Shown one piece after another: positions 1 through 7,246 of a stretch of DNA of 54,754 nt. The DNA comes from Candidatus Dojkabacteria bacterium UBA2022 (GTDB lineage: Bacteria; Patescibacteriota; Dojkabacteria; SC72). A program made the translations under genes and the position numbers. The notes beneath the pieces are model-generated. The model saw nothing but the letters and a program-made list of their open reading frames with translations. It made no database searches and was not told the DNA's origin. The DNA is taken from contig DDBW01000010.1 of assembly GCA_002335495.1 (NCBI GenBank), positions 1 to 54,754 on the forward strand, given 5' to 3'. Within the stretch, counting starts at the first letter, position 1, and every line of letters starts with the position of its first letter.

Positions 1-13
1 GCTCTTCCGATCT
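1..13 (+). other. Illumina adapter remnant at contig end
   Basis: The first 13 bases, GCTCTTCCGATCT, are identical to the 3' end of the standard Illumina TruSeq adapter. This is library sequence and not part of the genome. It happens to be open in the reading frame of the first gene, so an automatic translation would add four or five artificial residues to that protein. Confidence 0.9.
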
Positions 14-465
14 TATCTAAGTTCAACCCGCAGATAATCAGCCAGAATGAAAATACTCTTGATGTCTTGATAGATGGGGTAAAGGTTTCATTTCTGGAAT
101 ACAAATACAAAATGAATTCTCCCTTAAAAACTTTCGAGGGAGTAAACGTTGCGGATATTATAGACATTGCATGCATGAAATTAACAGCAGTTTCCTCAAG
201 GGGTTCGAAGAAAGATTTTATTGATCTATATTTCATTCTTCAGCAATACCCACTTGAGTATTTACTTGAGCAGTTCAAGAGTAAGTATGTGGGAGTACAG
301 TATAGTATAAAACATATACTGAAATCTCTGATATACTTTGAAGACGCAGAGCAAGATCCAGAGGTAGACTATCTGAACGGAGAAGGGGTTAGTTGGGATT
401 TAGTAAAAAGTAAAATAGTCGAAATAACTGAAGATTACTTAAAAGGCATACAATCAGAGATATGA
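14..465 (+). CDS. Nucleotidyltransferase, AbiEii/AbiGii toxin family (5' partial)
   Basis: The reading frame is open from the contig edge, so this is the C-terminal part of a longer protein. A TTG at 67 is an internal codon and not a convincing start. The segment with asparagine-proline followed by a 'tLdVlIDGVKVSF-Y-Y' strand pair, then 'D-ACMKLTA-SSRGSKKDFIDLYFIL', matches the conserved middle and end of the AbiEii/AbiGii (DUF1814) nucleotidyltransferase family, including the K-RGxxKDxxDLYxL signature. Family members are toxins of type IV toxin-antitoxin or abortive infection systems, usually paired with an upstream AbiEi-type antitoxin, which would lie off the window. The stop overlaps the next start (ATGA at 462-465), so the two genes are translationally coupled. 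The family assignment is fairly sure; toxin activity is inferred, and the catalytic N-terminal GS-DxD part is not present here. Confidence 0.75.
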
Positions 466-1073
466 GAGGTAACTATATAAAGAGGCTCAATACGAGCAAG
501 AAAGTTTTAAGTATACTTACGCTGAGCGACTTTAGTACATGGTCCAGTGCAAACTTAACCGGAGTAATATTTACCCTATTTGCGCTAGAACACATTAAGG
601 ATGCAACGATAACGGATGTGGGATTCTCATCTCTGCTTTTCTTGAGCGTGAGCGCTATTTTAAATATTCCTCTTGGAAGGCTTCTTGATAGAACAAGAGG
701 TTTTCTTGATGAGAATTATGTACTTGTAGCATCATCAGTTGTACGAGGAGGTGCTTTGATTCTCCTGGCATTTTCAACCCAGCTTTGGCAATTGTACCTG
801 CTGCAGGCGATACTTGGTGTAGCAAGATCTATGAACTACGTATCCTGGAGAGTACTTTTCAGTAAGTTCTTGGATCCTAAGCATGTTGCAGAGCAGTGGA
901 GCGTATATGACTCAATTATTGCAATTGGGCTTGGATTTGCAGCTTTAATTGGAGGATATCTTGGAGATAACTTCCCATATACCTATGTTATTTTCATAGC
1001 AGGGGTAGTTACAATTATTGGAGGGGTATTCCCACTGTTTATACATAAAGAGATCAAAGAGACGGTACAGTAA
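462..1073 (+). CDS. Half-size MFS-like membrane protein
   Basis: This 203-residue protein consists of about six hydrophobic helices. It has an MFS-like cytoplasmic loop 'GRLLDRTRG' near residues 71-80 between two helices, and a second glycine-rich helix near residues 155-170. A full major facilitator transporter has 12 helices and about 400 residues, so this is half size. It could work as a homodimer, be a remnant of a larger gene, or be a small CPR-specific member. The start codon overlaps the stop of the nucleotidyltransferase gene, so no upstream half is encoded directly before it. No substrate can be inferred. Confidence 0.6.
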   Translation: MRGNYIKRLNTSKKVLSILTLSDFSTWSSANLTGVIFTLFALEHIKDATITDVGFSSLLFLSVSAILNIPLGRLLDRTRGFLDENYVLVASSVVRGGALILLAFSTQLWQLYLLQAILGVARSMNYVSWRVLFSKFLDPKHVAEQWSVYDSIIAIGLGFAALIGGYLGDNFPYTYVIFIAGVVTIIGGVFPLFIHKEIKETVQ

Positions 1074-1093
1074 TTTGGCTGTATTATTTAAAT

Positions 1094-1972
1094 ATGAAAA
1101 TATCTAGAGCATACTTTCTTCCTATAGCACTTCTTCTGTTTATTTTTGCATCTCTAATCGTTGCATATGTATATTTCGGGTTTGATTTTGTTAAATGGAA
1201 TGAGAAGGGGAGGGTGATTGAAACAGAGCAGAAAGATGATGGGAAGGTTCCTGATTCTCAGTCAGAGTTGCCTAAGCCCAATCCTCCGGAAGAGCCTAAA
1301 AAAGAGGAGCCTCCTGTGGTTCCGGCAAAGCCAACAAATCCTAATCCTCCTTCAACAAAGAATTGGTGGGAATATCCAACTAATATAAAAAATGTTTCTA
1401 AATCAGGAGACGATTTACTGGTTTTGGTGAATAAGGAGTATAGGCTGCCATCAAACTATGCTCCAAAGGACCTAGTACTGGCTGAAACGAGTGGTACTAG
1501 GGTAAAGGCAAAAGGATCATACTATGTAAGGTCTGTTGTAATTGAGGATCTTAAGGGGCTTGCAGCCCAGGCAAAAAAGGATGGGGTAGATATATCAGTT
1601 ATTTCTGCATACAGATCATATAGTACCCAGGCGAGTACATATCAGTATTGGGTTAACTATAATAACGGGTGTGTGAGTTGTGCGGATAAAATTTCTGCGC
1701 GTCCTGGGCATAGTCAGCATCAGTTAGGAACTGCAATAGATTTTAGTAGTAGTGAGATAGGGGATAGGTTGGGGAGTGAGTTTGATGGTACAAAGGCAAG
1801 TGCATGGTTACTTGCAAATGGATGGAGGTATGGGTTTGTAATAGCATATCCAAAAGGTTATGAGAGTGTAACTGGCTATAGTCATGAGAGTTGGCACTAC
1901 AGATATATTGGGAAAGCGAATGCGGCTAGTATGAAAAGTAGCGGGGAGATATTGGAGGTGTGGTTGAGGTAA
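1094..1972 (+). CDS. D-alanyl-D-alanine carboxypeptidase, VanY/LdcB type (M15B)
   Basis: The protein has an N-terminal membrane anchor (residues 8-28), a proline-, lysine- and glutamate-rich linker (about 55-90) and a peptidase M15B domain (about 105-290). The zinc-site motifs are intact: 'GHSQHQLGTAIDF' provides H209 and D216, and 'ESWHYRY' provides the catalytic Glu and the third ligand H268. 'SAYRSY' at 171-176 is the usual substrate-side motif. The family trims the terminal D-Ala from peptidoglycan stem peptides outside the membrane. The anchored form with a long stalk suits action in the cell wall. The start ATG at 1094 lies 20 bases after the previous stop and has no evident Shine-Dalgarno. 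Confidence 0.9.
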   Translation: MKISRAYFLPIALLLFIFASLIVAYVYFGFDFVKWNEKGRVIETEQKDDGKVPDSQSELPKPNPPEEPKKEEPPVVPAKPTNPNPPSTKNWWEYPTNIKNVSKSGDDLLVLVNKEYRLPSNYAPKDLVLAETSGTRVKAKGSYYVRSVVIEDLKGLAAQAKKDGVDISVISAYRSYSTQASTYQYWVNYNNGCVSCADKISARPGHSQHQLGTAIDFSSSEIGDRLGSEFDGTKASAWLLANGWRYGFVIAYPKGYESVTGYSHESWHYRYIGKANAASMKSSGEILEVWLR

Positions 1973-2019
1973 CGGTTGCATAACCCATTTTAACAGTTCC
2001 AAGATAAATGAAGATTATG

Positions 2020-2025
2020 TATAAT
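2020..2025 (+). promoter_or_regulatory. -10 box (TGTATAAT) upstream of 2054 gene
   Basis: A TATAAT hexamer, preceded by TG, lies 28 bases upstream of the ATG at 2054 in the short gap after the VanY-type gene. No good -35 box is visible at the right distance, so this would be an extended -10 type promoter. Confidence 0.4.
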
Positions 2026-2053
2026 AGCGACATAAATTTGAATCATATAGATC

Positions 2054-2377
2054 ATGGTACAAATAATTGGCAAAGAAAGAGAAGGACAAGAAGATATCAT
2101 ACTTGAAGAAAATGCTACATATAAAATAACTCAGGGGACTGTTGTTGCGTTTGAATATGATTTTGATGGAATAACCGAGATTGCAAAGAACAAAACCGAA
2201 CTGGGAGAGGGAGCTGTTTTTGAGGTAGTAAATTCGGATTACTCCGAAGAGTATGAACTGATGGATGGTAGTGGGAAAAGTGTAAACGGTATTCTTGTCA
2301 GCATTGAGTTTGATATGTATATACTACTAGATGGGGATTATACTTTAGAACAAATACCAGGAGGCGACTTATTCTAA
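2054..2377 (+). CDS. Hypothetical acidic protein, 107 aa
   Basis: I do not recognise this protein. It is small, acidic and predicted to be mostly beta-strand (alternating hydrophobic residues, for example 'GILVSIEFDMYILLDGDYTL' near residues 78-98). It has no signal peptide, membrane helix or cysteine. A TATAAT box lies just upstream. Its stop codon interlocks with that of the convergent zincin gene: the four bases CTAA at 2374-2377 carry both stops. It might be functionally linked to the zincin, but nothing in the sequence shows that. Confidence 0.65.
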   Translation: MVQIIGKEREGQEDIILEENATYKITQGTVVAFEYDFDGITEIAKNKTELGEGAVFEVVNSDYSEEYELMDGSGKSVNGILVSIEFDMYILLDGDYTLEQIPGGDLF

Positions 2378-3273
2378 ATAGGTAAATTAATATCTGCCTT
2401 CCTTACCTTAACAATCTTCATCATACCGTTACTCAATCGTTTATCCACGGCTGCATATCCATATTCCAAAGCAGGACCTTCCATTGCGTCGAGTTTATTT
2501 AAAATATCACGACGACTTTTGATATATCCAAGAGTACCAGTTATCATTGATGCTCCGACAGCAATTACCTTATCCATATTTATTGATGGGGAAGGAGGTA
2601 GTAAATTTAAGGTTATAAGTGGGCCTATGAATCCACCTAAGAGGACAGGCGAGGCCTTCAAGAGAGTAGAGATCACGTCCTTTATACTCGAGAATCCATT
2701 TTGTTTCGCATGTTTTAGTTCATGTGCCATAACTTCCATAACGCCAGTGCGAAATGCGAACTTATTCAGCTTACTTAAAATATCTAGCCTTTGATCAATT
2801 GGGGCATTCAAAAGTATATCGTCAAGCCTATCAGCGTGAACATCTTTTATAATCGAGTATCCCAGTTCCTGTTTATCAGGGATCCTTATCTCATTAATGC
2901 CTTCTCCCATATGCTTACATAAGTCATCGTATATTTTCTGACCGTAGATTCTCACAACTCTTTTACCGTTTTCCATCCACGCTTTGCACACTCCCATTGT
3001 TCGATCAGTTCTTTTATCTATATCTATTAGATCAGTAATAGGAGAGAAAAGTGAAGATTCAGAAAACTCATCTATTCCATCGCCAGCAATCTCAACTCGT
3101 ATTTTTGCAATTTCATCAGGGGCAATCTCTAAATCAGACCCAAGAAACTGAGCTAACTCTTCAGTGTCGATATCTATAAAATAGGGGAGATTTGGGGTAC
3201 CAAACTCACCAATGTGAACAATCTCAGGGAGTTTTCTTTCTTTTTCAGTATATTGGGAAATTCCTTCCGTCAT
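2374..3273 (-). CDS. Putative membrane zincin metalloprotease (HELKH)
   Basis: This 299-residue protein carries an HExxH zinc-binding signature, HELKH, at residues 184-188. It is followed by a hydrophobic hairpin (about 204-225 and 233-250) and then a glutamate-rich helix with 'EGPALEYGYAA' (E265 or E270), a plausible third zinc ligand. HExxH, membrane hairpin, then a distal Glu resembles the M48/M56 gluzincin layout, but I cannot assign a named family. The N-terminal 170 residues look soluble and acidic. The protein at 7247-8413 has the same order of elements. Protease activity is inferred from the motif only. The gene converges on the 2054 gene with overlapping stop codons. Confidence 0.6.
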   Translation of the reverse strand: MTEGISQYTEKERKLPEIVHIGEFGTPNLPYFIDIDTEELAQFLGSDLEIAPDEIAKIRVEIAGDGIDEFSESSLFSPITDLIDIDKRTDRTMGVCKAWMENGKRVVRIYGQKIYDDLCKHMGEGINEIRIPDKQELGYSIIKDVHADRLDDILLNAPIDQRLDILSKLNKFAFRTGVMEVMAHELKHAKQNGFSSIKDVISTLLKASPVLLGGFIGPLITLNLLPPSPSINMDKVIAVGASMITGTLGYIKSRRDILNKLDAMEGPALEYGYAAVDKRLSNGMMKIVKVRKADINLPI

Positions 3274-3316
3274 TATAGAAATAATCTATACGAAGAAAGT
3301 TGTTTTTACAAGGAAG

Positions 3317-3330
3317 TTTAAAAATACTTA
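3317..3330. repeat. Outer inverted repeat, left arm (14 bp)
   Basis: The 14-mer TTTAAAAATACTTA here is the exact reverse complement of 4388-4401. The matching bases stop at 3317 on the outside. With the inner 15-bp pair it frames the GC-rich lipoprotein gene. Confidence 0.7.
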
Positions 3331-3391
3331 TTAGTTATATTTCTTTCTACATAATAAATACAAGATATTTTCTTATATTCAATATGCAGAA

Positions 3392-3406
3392 AGCAGTGAA
3401 GATGAA
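3392..3406. repeat. Inner inverted repeat, left arm (15 bp)
   Basis: AGCAGTGAAGATGAA here is the exact reverse complement of 4340-4354. Two exact inverted pairs in the same order on both sides of one gene are unlikely by chance, and suggest degenerate terminal repeats of a small mobile cassette. Confidence 0.75.
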
Positions 3407-3419
3407 GAAGGTCGAGTAA

Positions 3420-3451
3420 GCCACCACGGCATATGTATTAGCCGTGGTGGC
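3420..3451 (-). terminator. Strong hairpin terminator of the lipoprotein gene
   Basis: There is a perfect 11-bp GC-rich stem, GCCACCACGGC / GCCGTGGTGGC (3420-3430 and 3441-3451), with a 10-base loop, 14 bases beyond the stop of the minus-strand lipoprotein gene. The T-rich tail is weak on the minus strand; on the plus strand the stem is followed by TTTTT a few bases later, so it could act in both directions. Confidence 0.65.
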
Positions 3452-3465
3452 ACTCTCTTCAATTT

Positions 3466-4212
3466 TTAATGCTGCAATAAATCGCGGATGGTAACCCACT
3501 CCTTCTGCGCCTGAGCGCGGAATTCACGAGAATCCCATTCAACGATCATACAACCACCTCCAGAAGGTGCGCTTGGTAATTGCTTACCGATAATTTCAGC
3601 GACCTGAAAGTTCATGCCCCACCAGGCTTCATCAATCCCCAATGCAGGGTGAAGCGGTGCATATCCATGCGAACAATGGATAGATACGTATGAGGACATC
3701 GAACTGAACATGCTGGAAGAGATTGTGTCGCCGTTGCCGAAACGAACACGAACATGAGAGCGATACGGAGAGCCATCCATCGTGAGAAACTTCTCAAGAG
3801 TAAGGCTATTCGGATCGCAGATATCGGCACGACCGTCTTGCACATCGGTTGCTTCGTATAACCACTGAGGGCCAACGGCATTACCGACTTCGTCACAGAC
3901 AACATCATTACTGACAACAGTCTGGGACGGTAACACTACCGGGGTGGCACTCGCAGCCGACACAGGCACCGGAGTTTCATTGACAGGAGTAGATCCAGGT
4001 TGTAAACCCGAGCCTGCCCATAAAGCGGTTACGGTTTGTTCGACCGAGACAGCTTGCTGGGTACCTGCGATTTGCGTTTGAGCCATTTGAACTTCGTTGA
4101 GAGGTTCGGCTACAGGAGAATCATCACCTAAGCACGCGCTCACGAACAAAGCCAAGATGATTCCCAAAACGCTAAGGACAAAAATGTTAGAGCGGTAGAA
4201 CGGTTGTTTCAT
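3466..4212 (-). CDS. GC-rich lipoprotein, hypothetical (probable acquired gene)
   Basis: I chose the ATG at 4212 because GGAG (4219-4222) lies six bases upstream; an in-frame ATG at 4224 and a longer open frame to 4302 are less likely. The protein then has a classic lipoprotein signal: a basic start, a hydrophobic run and the lipobox 'VSAC' with the lipidated Cys about 26 residues in. A Thr/Pro/Val-rich stalk follows, then a C-terminal domain of about 150 residues with several cysteines that I do not recognise. Base and codon use differ from all neighbours except 14900-15358: every arginine codon I read is CGT or CGC, whereas neighbours favour AGA. With the flanking inverted repeats, the structured leader and the terminator, this looks like a self-contained acquired gene. 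Confidence 0.75.
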   Translation of the reverse strand: MKQPFYRSNIFVLSVLGIILALFVSACLGDDSPVAEPLNEVQMAQTQIAGTQQAVSVEQTVTALWAGSGLQPGSTPVNETPVPVSAASATPVVLPSQTVVSNDVVCDEVGNAVGPQWLYEATDVQDGRADICDPNSLTLEKFLTMDGSPYRSHVRVRFGNGDTISSSMFSSMSSYVSIHCSHGYAPLHPALGIDEAWWGMNFQVAEIIGKQLPSAPSGGGCMIVEWDSREFRAQAQKEWVTIRDLLQH

Positions 4213-4253
4213 TTCAATCTCCATTTCTTTTTGATCGTCGAGGTCTTCTTCGA

Positions 4254-4304
4254 CGTTGATACAATACAAACTACTGTTAACAAGTAGTCTAAATAGTATC
4301 AACG
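4254..4304. promoter_or_regulatory. Nested inverted repeat in leader of lipoprotein gene
   Basis: An outer 9-bp pair (CGTTGATAC 4254-4262 / GTATCAACG 4296-4304) encloses an inner 6-bp pair (ACTACT 4270-4275 / AGTAGT 4283-4288) around a GTTAAC core. It lies 42 bases upstream of the start at 4212. It may be an operator or a folded 5' leader. No regulator can be named. Confidence 0.45.
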
Positions 4305-4339
4305 CCTGTTAGAAATCGACGTTAGAAAAGGGGGAAACA

Positions 4340-4354
4340 TTCATCTTCACTGCT
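4340..4354. repeat. Inner inverted repeat, right arm (15 bp)
   Basis: Exact reverse complement of 3392-3406. It lies upstream of the lipoprotein gene, beyond its leader hairpin. Confidence 0.75.
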
Positions 4355-4387
4355 ATAACCTACAGTAATTGGAATAAAACCATACTG

Positions 4388-4401
4388 TAAGTATTTTTAA
4401 A
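4388..4401. repeat. Outer inverted repeat, right arm (14 bp)
   Basis: Exact reverse complement of 3317-3330. The distance to the inner arm differs (33 bases here, 61 on the left) and the sequence between is not alike, so if these are terminal repeats they have decayed or gained insertions. I see no target-site duplication next to the outer ends. Confidence 0.7.
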
Positions 4402-4477
4402 GAACAGTCTAAATTAAATTAGACTATACCTCACGTGCATTATACTAAAAAGGGAAATATTTGTAAACTATAGGGTA

Positions 4478-5581
4478 TTATTTGAATAATGGAATACTCA
4501 CAGCTTCTTTAAAAGCTTTGAGACTATTGTACGAACTATTCACACTCCAGTTAATACCAGGATGAGTAGGGTCACTCTTATTTTCCAAAGTGATAATACC
4601 AACCAACCTTGGGTTATCCTGCATCATACGAATACATTCTGAAATCCATTCATCCTTAAGACCACCCCTCTCTGTAGAACCAAACTCAACAACAATTACA
4701 GGACGATCTATAGAACGAATTACACTGTACTGTTTAATATACTGCTCATCACACCTCTTCCATCTTCTATCACTAGGATTACCATCGGCTCCATGATTTA
4801 GAACTGTAAGACCAAGATAGTCTACATAGGTATCACCAGGATAGTATCTCAATGTTGTATCAGGCCAGAACATAACAGGGTTCCACATATACCTAACATT
4901 AAGGGCTCCTTCTTCTCTAAATATATCAACAATTCTTTGATATGCCTTCACATAGGCTTCAGGTCGTCCTTGCCATGGATACCAACTCTGTTCACCAGGA
5001 AAGGTAGACTGCTCATGACCGAACCTAAGAATATATAGAGACCCAAATGCTCTAGAAGCTCGAGCCCATTCTCTTATATACTCATCATGAAGACCTACTG
5101 ATATAGCTTCTAAACTATACTTAGTATCAATCAATGTGGGGTTCTTAAAATCTCTTTTCCAAGGTTCCCAAGTTACTATTGGAACAATATCTCTTTTATC
5201 AAGTTCATTTAGCAAGGCAGAAGGAAACTCTTTATCGAAATCATCCCAAGCTCTAAAAAGCAAAACAAACTGAAGACGATGACCTATTAGATTTTGATAC
5301 TTATCAATCTCGGAAACCTTAGTTTCATCAAAAAGTCCGAAAATGTAAGCTCCAAGACCAATTCTACCCAGGGGGTTAAGAGTAATATCGGGGTCGGTAA
5401 TAATAGGGGAGTCTGGGGTTCCAGTATTAACAGTAGTTAATCCACTTATTAAAAGAATCTCTGATTCAATTTTCCCAACAATGGAGTAGAATCTATCTGG
5501 ACCTAAAAATCTGTAGGTAAGCAGGATAGTGAAAAGGGCAACAACAATTGTGAATAGGAACCTGTATCTATTGCTATCCAT
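4478..5581 (-). CDS. Membrane-anchored glycoside hydrolase, GH26-like
   Basis: The 367-residue protein has one N-terminal membrane anchor (about residues 7-25) and an extracytoplasmic TIM-barrel-like domain (about 75-360). 'RFGHEQ' places a putative acid/base Glu at 190, and 'VVEFGSTERGG' places a putative nucleophile Glu at 299. Together with 'MWNP' near 232-235, this matches clan GH-A, closest to GH26 (beta-mannanases and related endoglycanases). The polysaccharide cleaved cannot be told from the sequence. The gene diverges from a BcsA-like glycosyltransferase 76 bases away, an arrangement often seen when a hydrolase trims or releases the polymer made by its neighbour. Confidence is good for the fold and moderate for the family. 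Confidence 0.75.
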   Translation of the reverse strand: MDSNRYRFLFTIVVALFTILLTYRFLGPDRFYSIVGKIESEILLISGLTTVNTGTPDSPIITDPDITLNPLGRIGLGAYIFGLFDETKVSEIDKYQNLIGHRLQFVLLFRAWDDFDKEFPSALLNELDKRDIVPIVTWEPWKRDFKNPTLIDTKYSLEAISVGLHDEYIREWARASRAFGSLYILRFGHEQSTFPGEQSWYPWQGRPEAYVKAYQRIVDIFREEGALNVRYMWNPVMFWPDTTLRYYPGDTYVDYLGLTVLNHGADGNPSDRRWKRCDEQYIKQYSVIRSIDRPVIVVEFGSTERGGLKDEWISECIRMMQDNPRLVGIITLENKSDPTHPGINWSVNSSYNSLKAFKEAVSIPLFK

Positions 5582-5657
5582 ATTACTATAGGTTGTTTTA
5601 AGTCTAAAATAGAGGTATAATTAAAGGCTAAATGATAATAACATATTTTATTGTTAG

Positions 5658-7229
5658 ATGAAGAATTTAGAAACAAGAACAATTGGATTGATACTATTGA
5701 TCAGCGGGGCTCTATACTTGAGCTGGGTCGTTGCACATATAAATACGCAGCACCTATGGTTCTCATTATTCTCACTGCTAATATCTGTATTCAGTGTAAT
5801 TTCAAGTATCCTTCTTGTTATAAACAACTGGTCATGGAAAAGACCGGTTATACATAAACTGGCTCACGGTAATGAGCCAAAGGTTGGAATTATTATCCCT
5901 ACATGGAGCGAAGATCCAAAATTAGTGCAAAGTGTAGCCAAGTCAGTATTGGCGCAGGACTACCCATTAGAAAAAATTGTACTTGTTATATCAGACGACG
6001 CTAGAAACGAGGAGCTAGAAGCCCTTACCTATCAATTAATGAACCAGTATCCTACAGCTAGCATCATATATCATACCCCTCCTAAAAAGGGAGATCCTTT
6101 GAGAAAAGGAGAGGGTAAAGCAGGTAATTTGAACTCAGCTTTAGAATTATTAAGCAGAGATCCAAGTATTCACTTTATAGAAACTAGAGATGCTGATGAC
6201 TTTGTTGTAGATAAGAACTTCTTAAGAATCGTTACCGCCCATCTCGTTAGAGATGAGAAACTTGCCTTTGTTCAAACAATAAAGAAGTCAAAAGTAAATG
6301 CGAATGATTCGTTCTCAAACAACGAGACTCTCTTCTACCACAGTTTGATGCTTTCAAAGAACGCAGCTAATGCAGTATTCCCTTGTGGATCAGGATTGCT
6401 ATGGAGAAAGGAAGCACTACTAGATATAGATGGATTCCCAAGCTGGAACTTGGTAGAAGACTTCCAATCAGGACTTGAGGCATTAAGAAGAGGGTGGAAA
6501 GGGGAGTTCGTTCCAATAGTTGGAGCATATACTAAAACCCCTCCTGAAGATATACCTAATGTATACAAACAGAGAGGAACATGGGCGGCAGATTCATTAA
6601 GATTGATGTTCTATTTAAATAAGAAGGGGTTAACATTAAGACAGAAGCTACATTTTATAGAACCCGGTTGGTTCTATATATTCTCAGGTGCATACTTCTT
6701 ATCAGGCCTTATACCTGTCATAACATTGATGTACGGAATTCTACCTGTAACTCAAGGTGGTTTTGACTACTTTATTAATGTAACTCCATATATATTATCA
6801 ACATACCTATTCTTACTCTCTCTTGATAGGAAACAAGGGGTAGGGCATAGGGATATAATGAATACCATAAGACTCGGCTTCCAACTCGGACCCGTATACT
6901 TTGGAAGCTTAATTAGAACCCTCATCTATGGAAAGCACAGAAAACCAGCATATAGATTAACAAGAAAATATAACAGACCTGGTATATACTTTGGTAAGAC
7001 ATTTACTCAAACCTTGATGACTGCATTGCTTATCTATGCAACGTACATCCACATAATGAACGCAGGAGGCGATATCACAAAAATAAACCTCTCTACACTA
7101 CCATGGGCCCTTACCCACATATACTTCCTTGGAGGAATGTTTAGACTTAGCGTTTACAAGTTTAATCCATTCAGATTGATTGGTGAAAACATTGGCCTTA
7201 TTCCTAAAACCAAACAAGCTTACCAATAG
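5658..7229 (+). CDS. Processive family 2 glycosyltransferase, cellulose-synthase-like
   Basis: Two N-terminal membrane helices (about 8-25 and 34-55) precede a GT2 domain and at least four more helices towards the C-terminus. The catalytic signatures are present: DD at 113-114, DAD at 178-180, ED at 267-268, and QRGTW at 305-309 in place of the usual QxxRW. This order is that of BcsA-like processive synthases, which extend a beta-linked polymer and pass it through the membrane. There is no C-terminal PilZ domain, so cyclic-di-GMP control of the BcsA kind is not seen. The divergent GH26-like gene supports an extracellular polysaccharide role. The product (cellulose, mannan, beta-glucan or other) is not known. 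Confidence 0.85.
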   Translation: MKNLETRTIGLILLISGALYLSWVVAHINTQHLWFSLFSLLISVFSVISSILLVINNWSWKRPVIHKLAHGNEPKVGIIIPTWSEDPKLVQSVAKSVLAQDYPLEKIVLVISDDARNEELEALTYQLMNQYPTASIIYHTPPKKGDPLRKGEGKAGNLNSALELLSRDPSIHFIETRDADDFVVDKNFLRIVTAHLVRDEKLAFVQTIKKSKVNANDSFSNNETLFYHSLMLSKNAANAVFPCGSGLLWRKEALLDIDGFPSWNLVEDFQSGLEALRRGWKGEFVPIVGAYTKTPPEDIPNVYKQRGTWAADSLRLMFYLNKKGLTLRQKLHFIEPGWFYIFSGAYFLSGLIPVITLMYGILPVTQGGFDYFINVTPYILSTYLFLLSLDRKQGVGHRDIMNTIRLGFQLGPVYFGSLIRTLIYGKHRKPAYRLTRKYNRPGIYFGKTFTQTLMTALLIYATYIHIMNAGGDITKINLSTLPWALTHIYFLGGMFRLSVYKFNPFRLIGENIGLIPKTKQAYQ

Positions 7230-7246
7230 AAAGTTCTAGATATTTA

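Noticed and set aside
3612..3917. Second minus-strand frame of 101 codons inside the lipoprotein gene
   Set aside because: It is an alternative frame of a GC-rich gene with no ribosome site; the lipoprotein frame has a signal peptide and Shine-Dalgarno.
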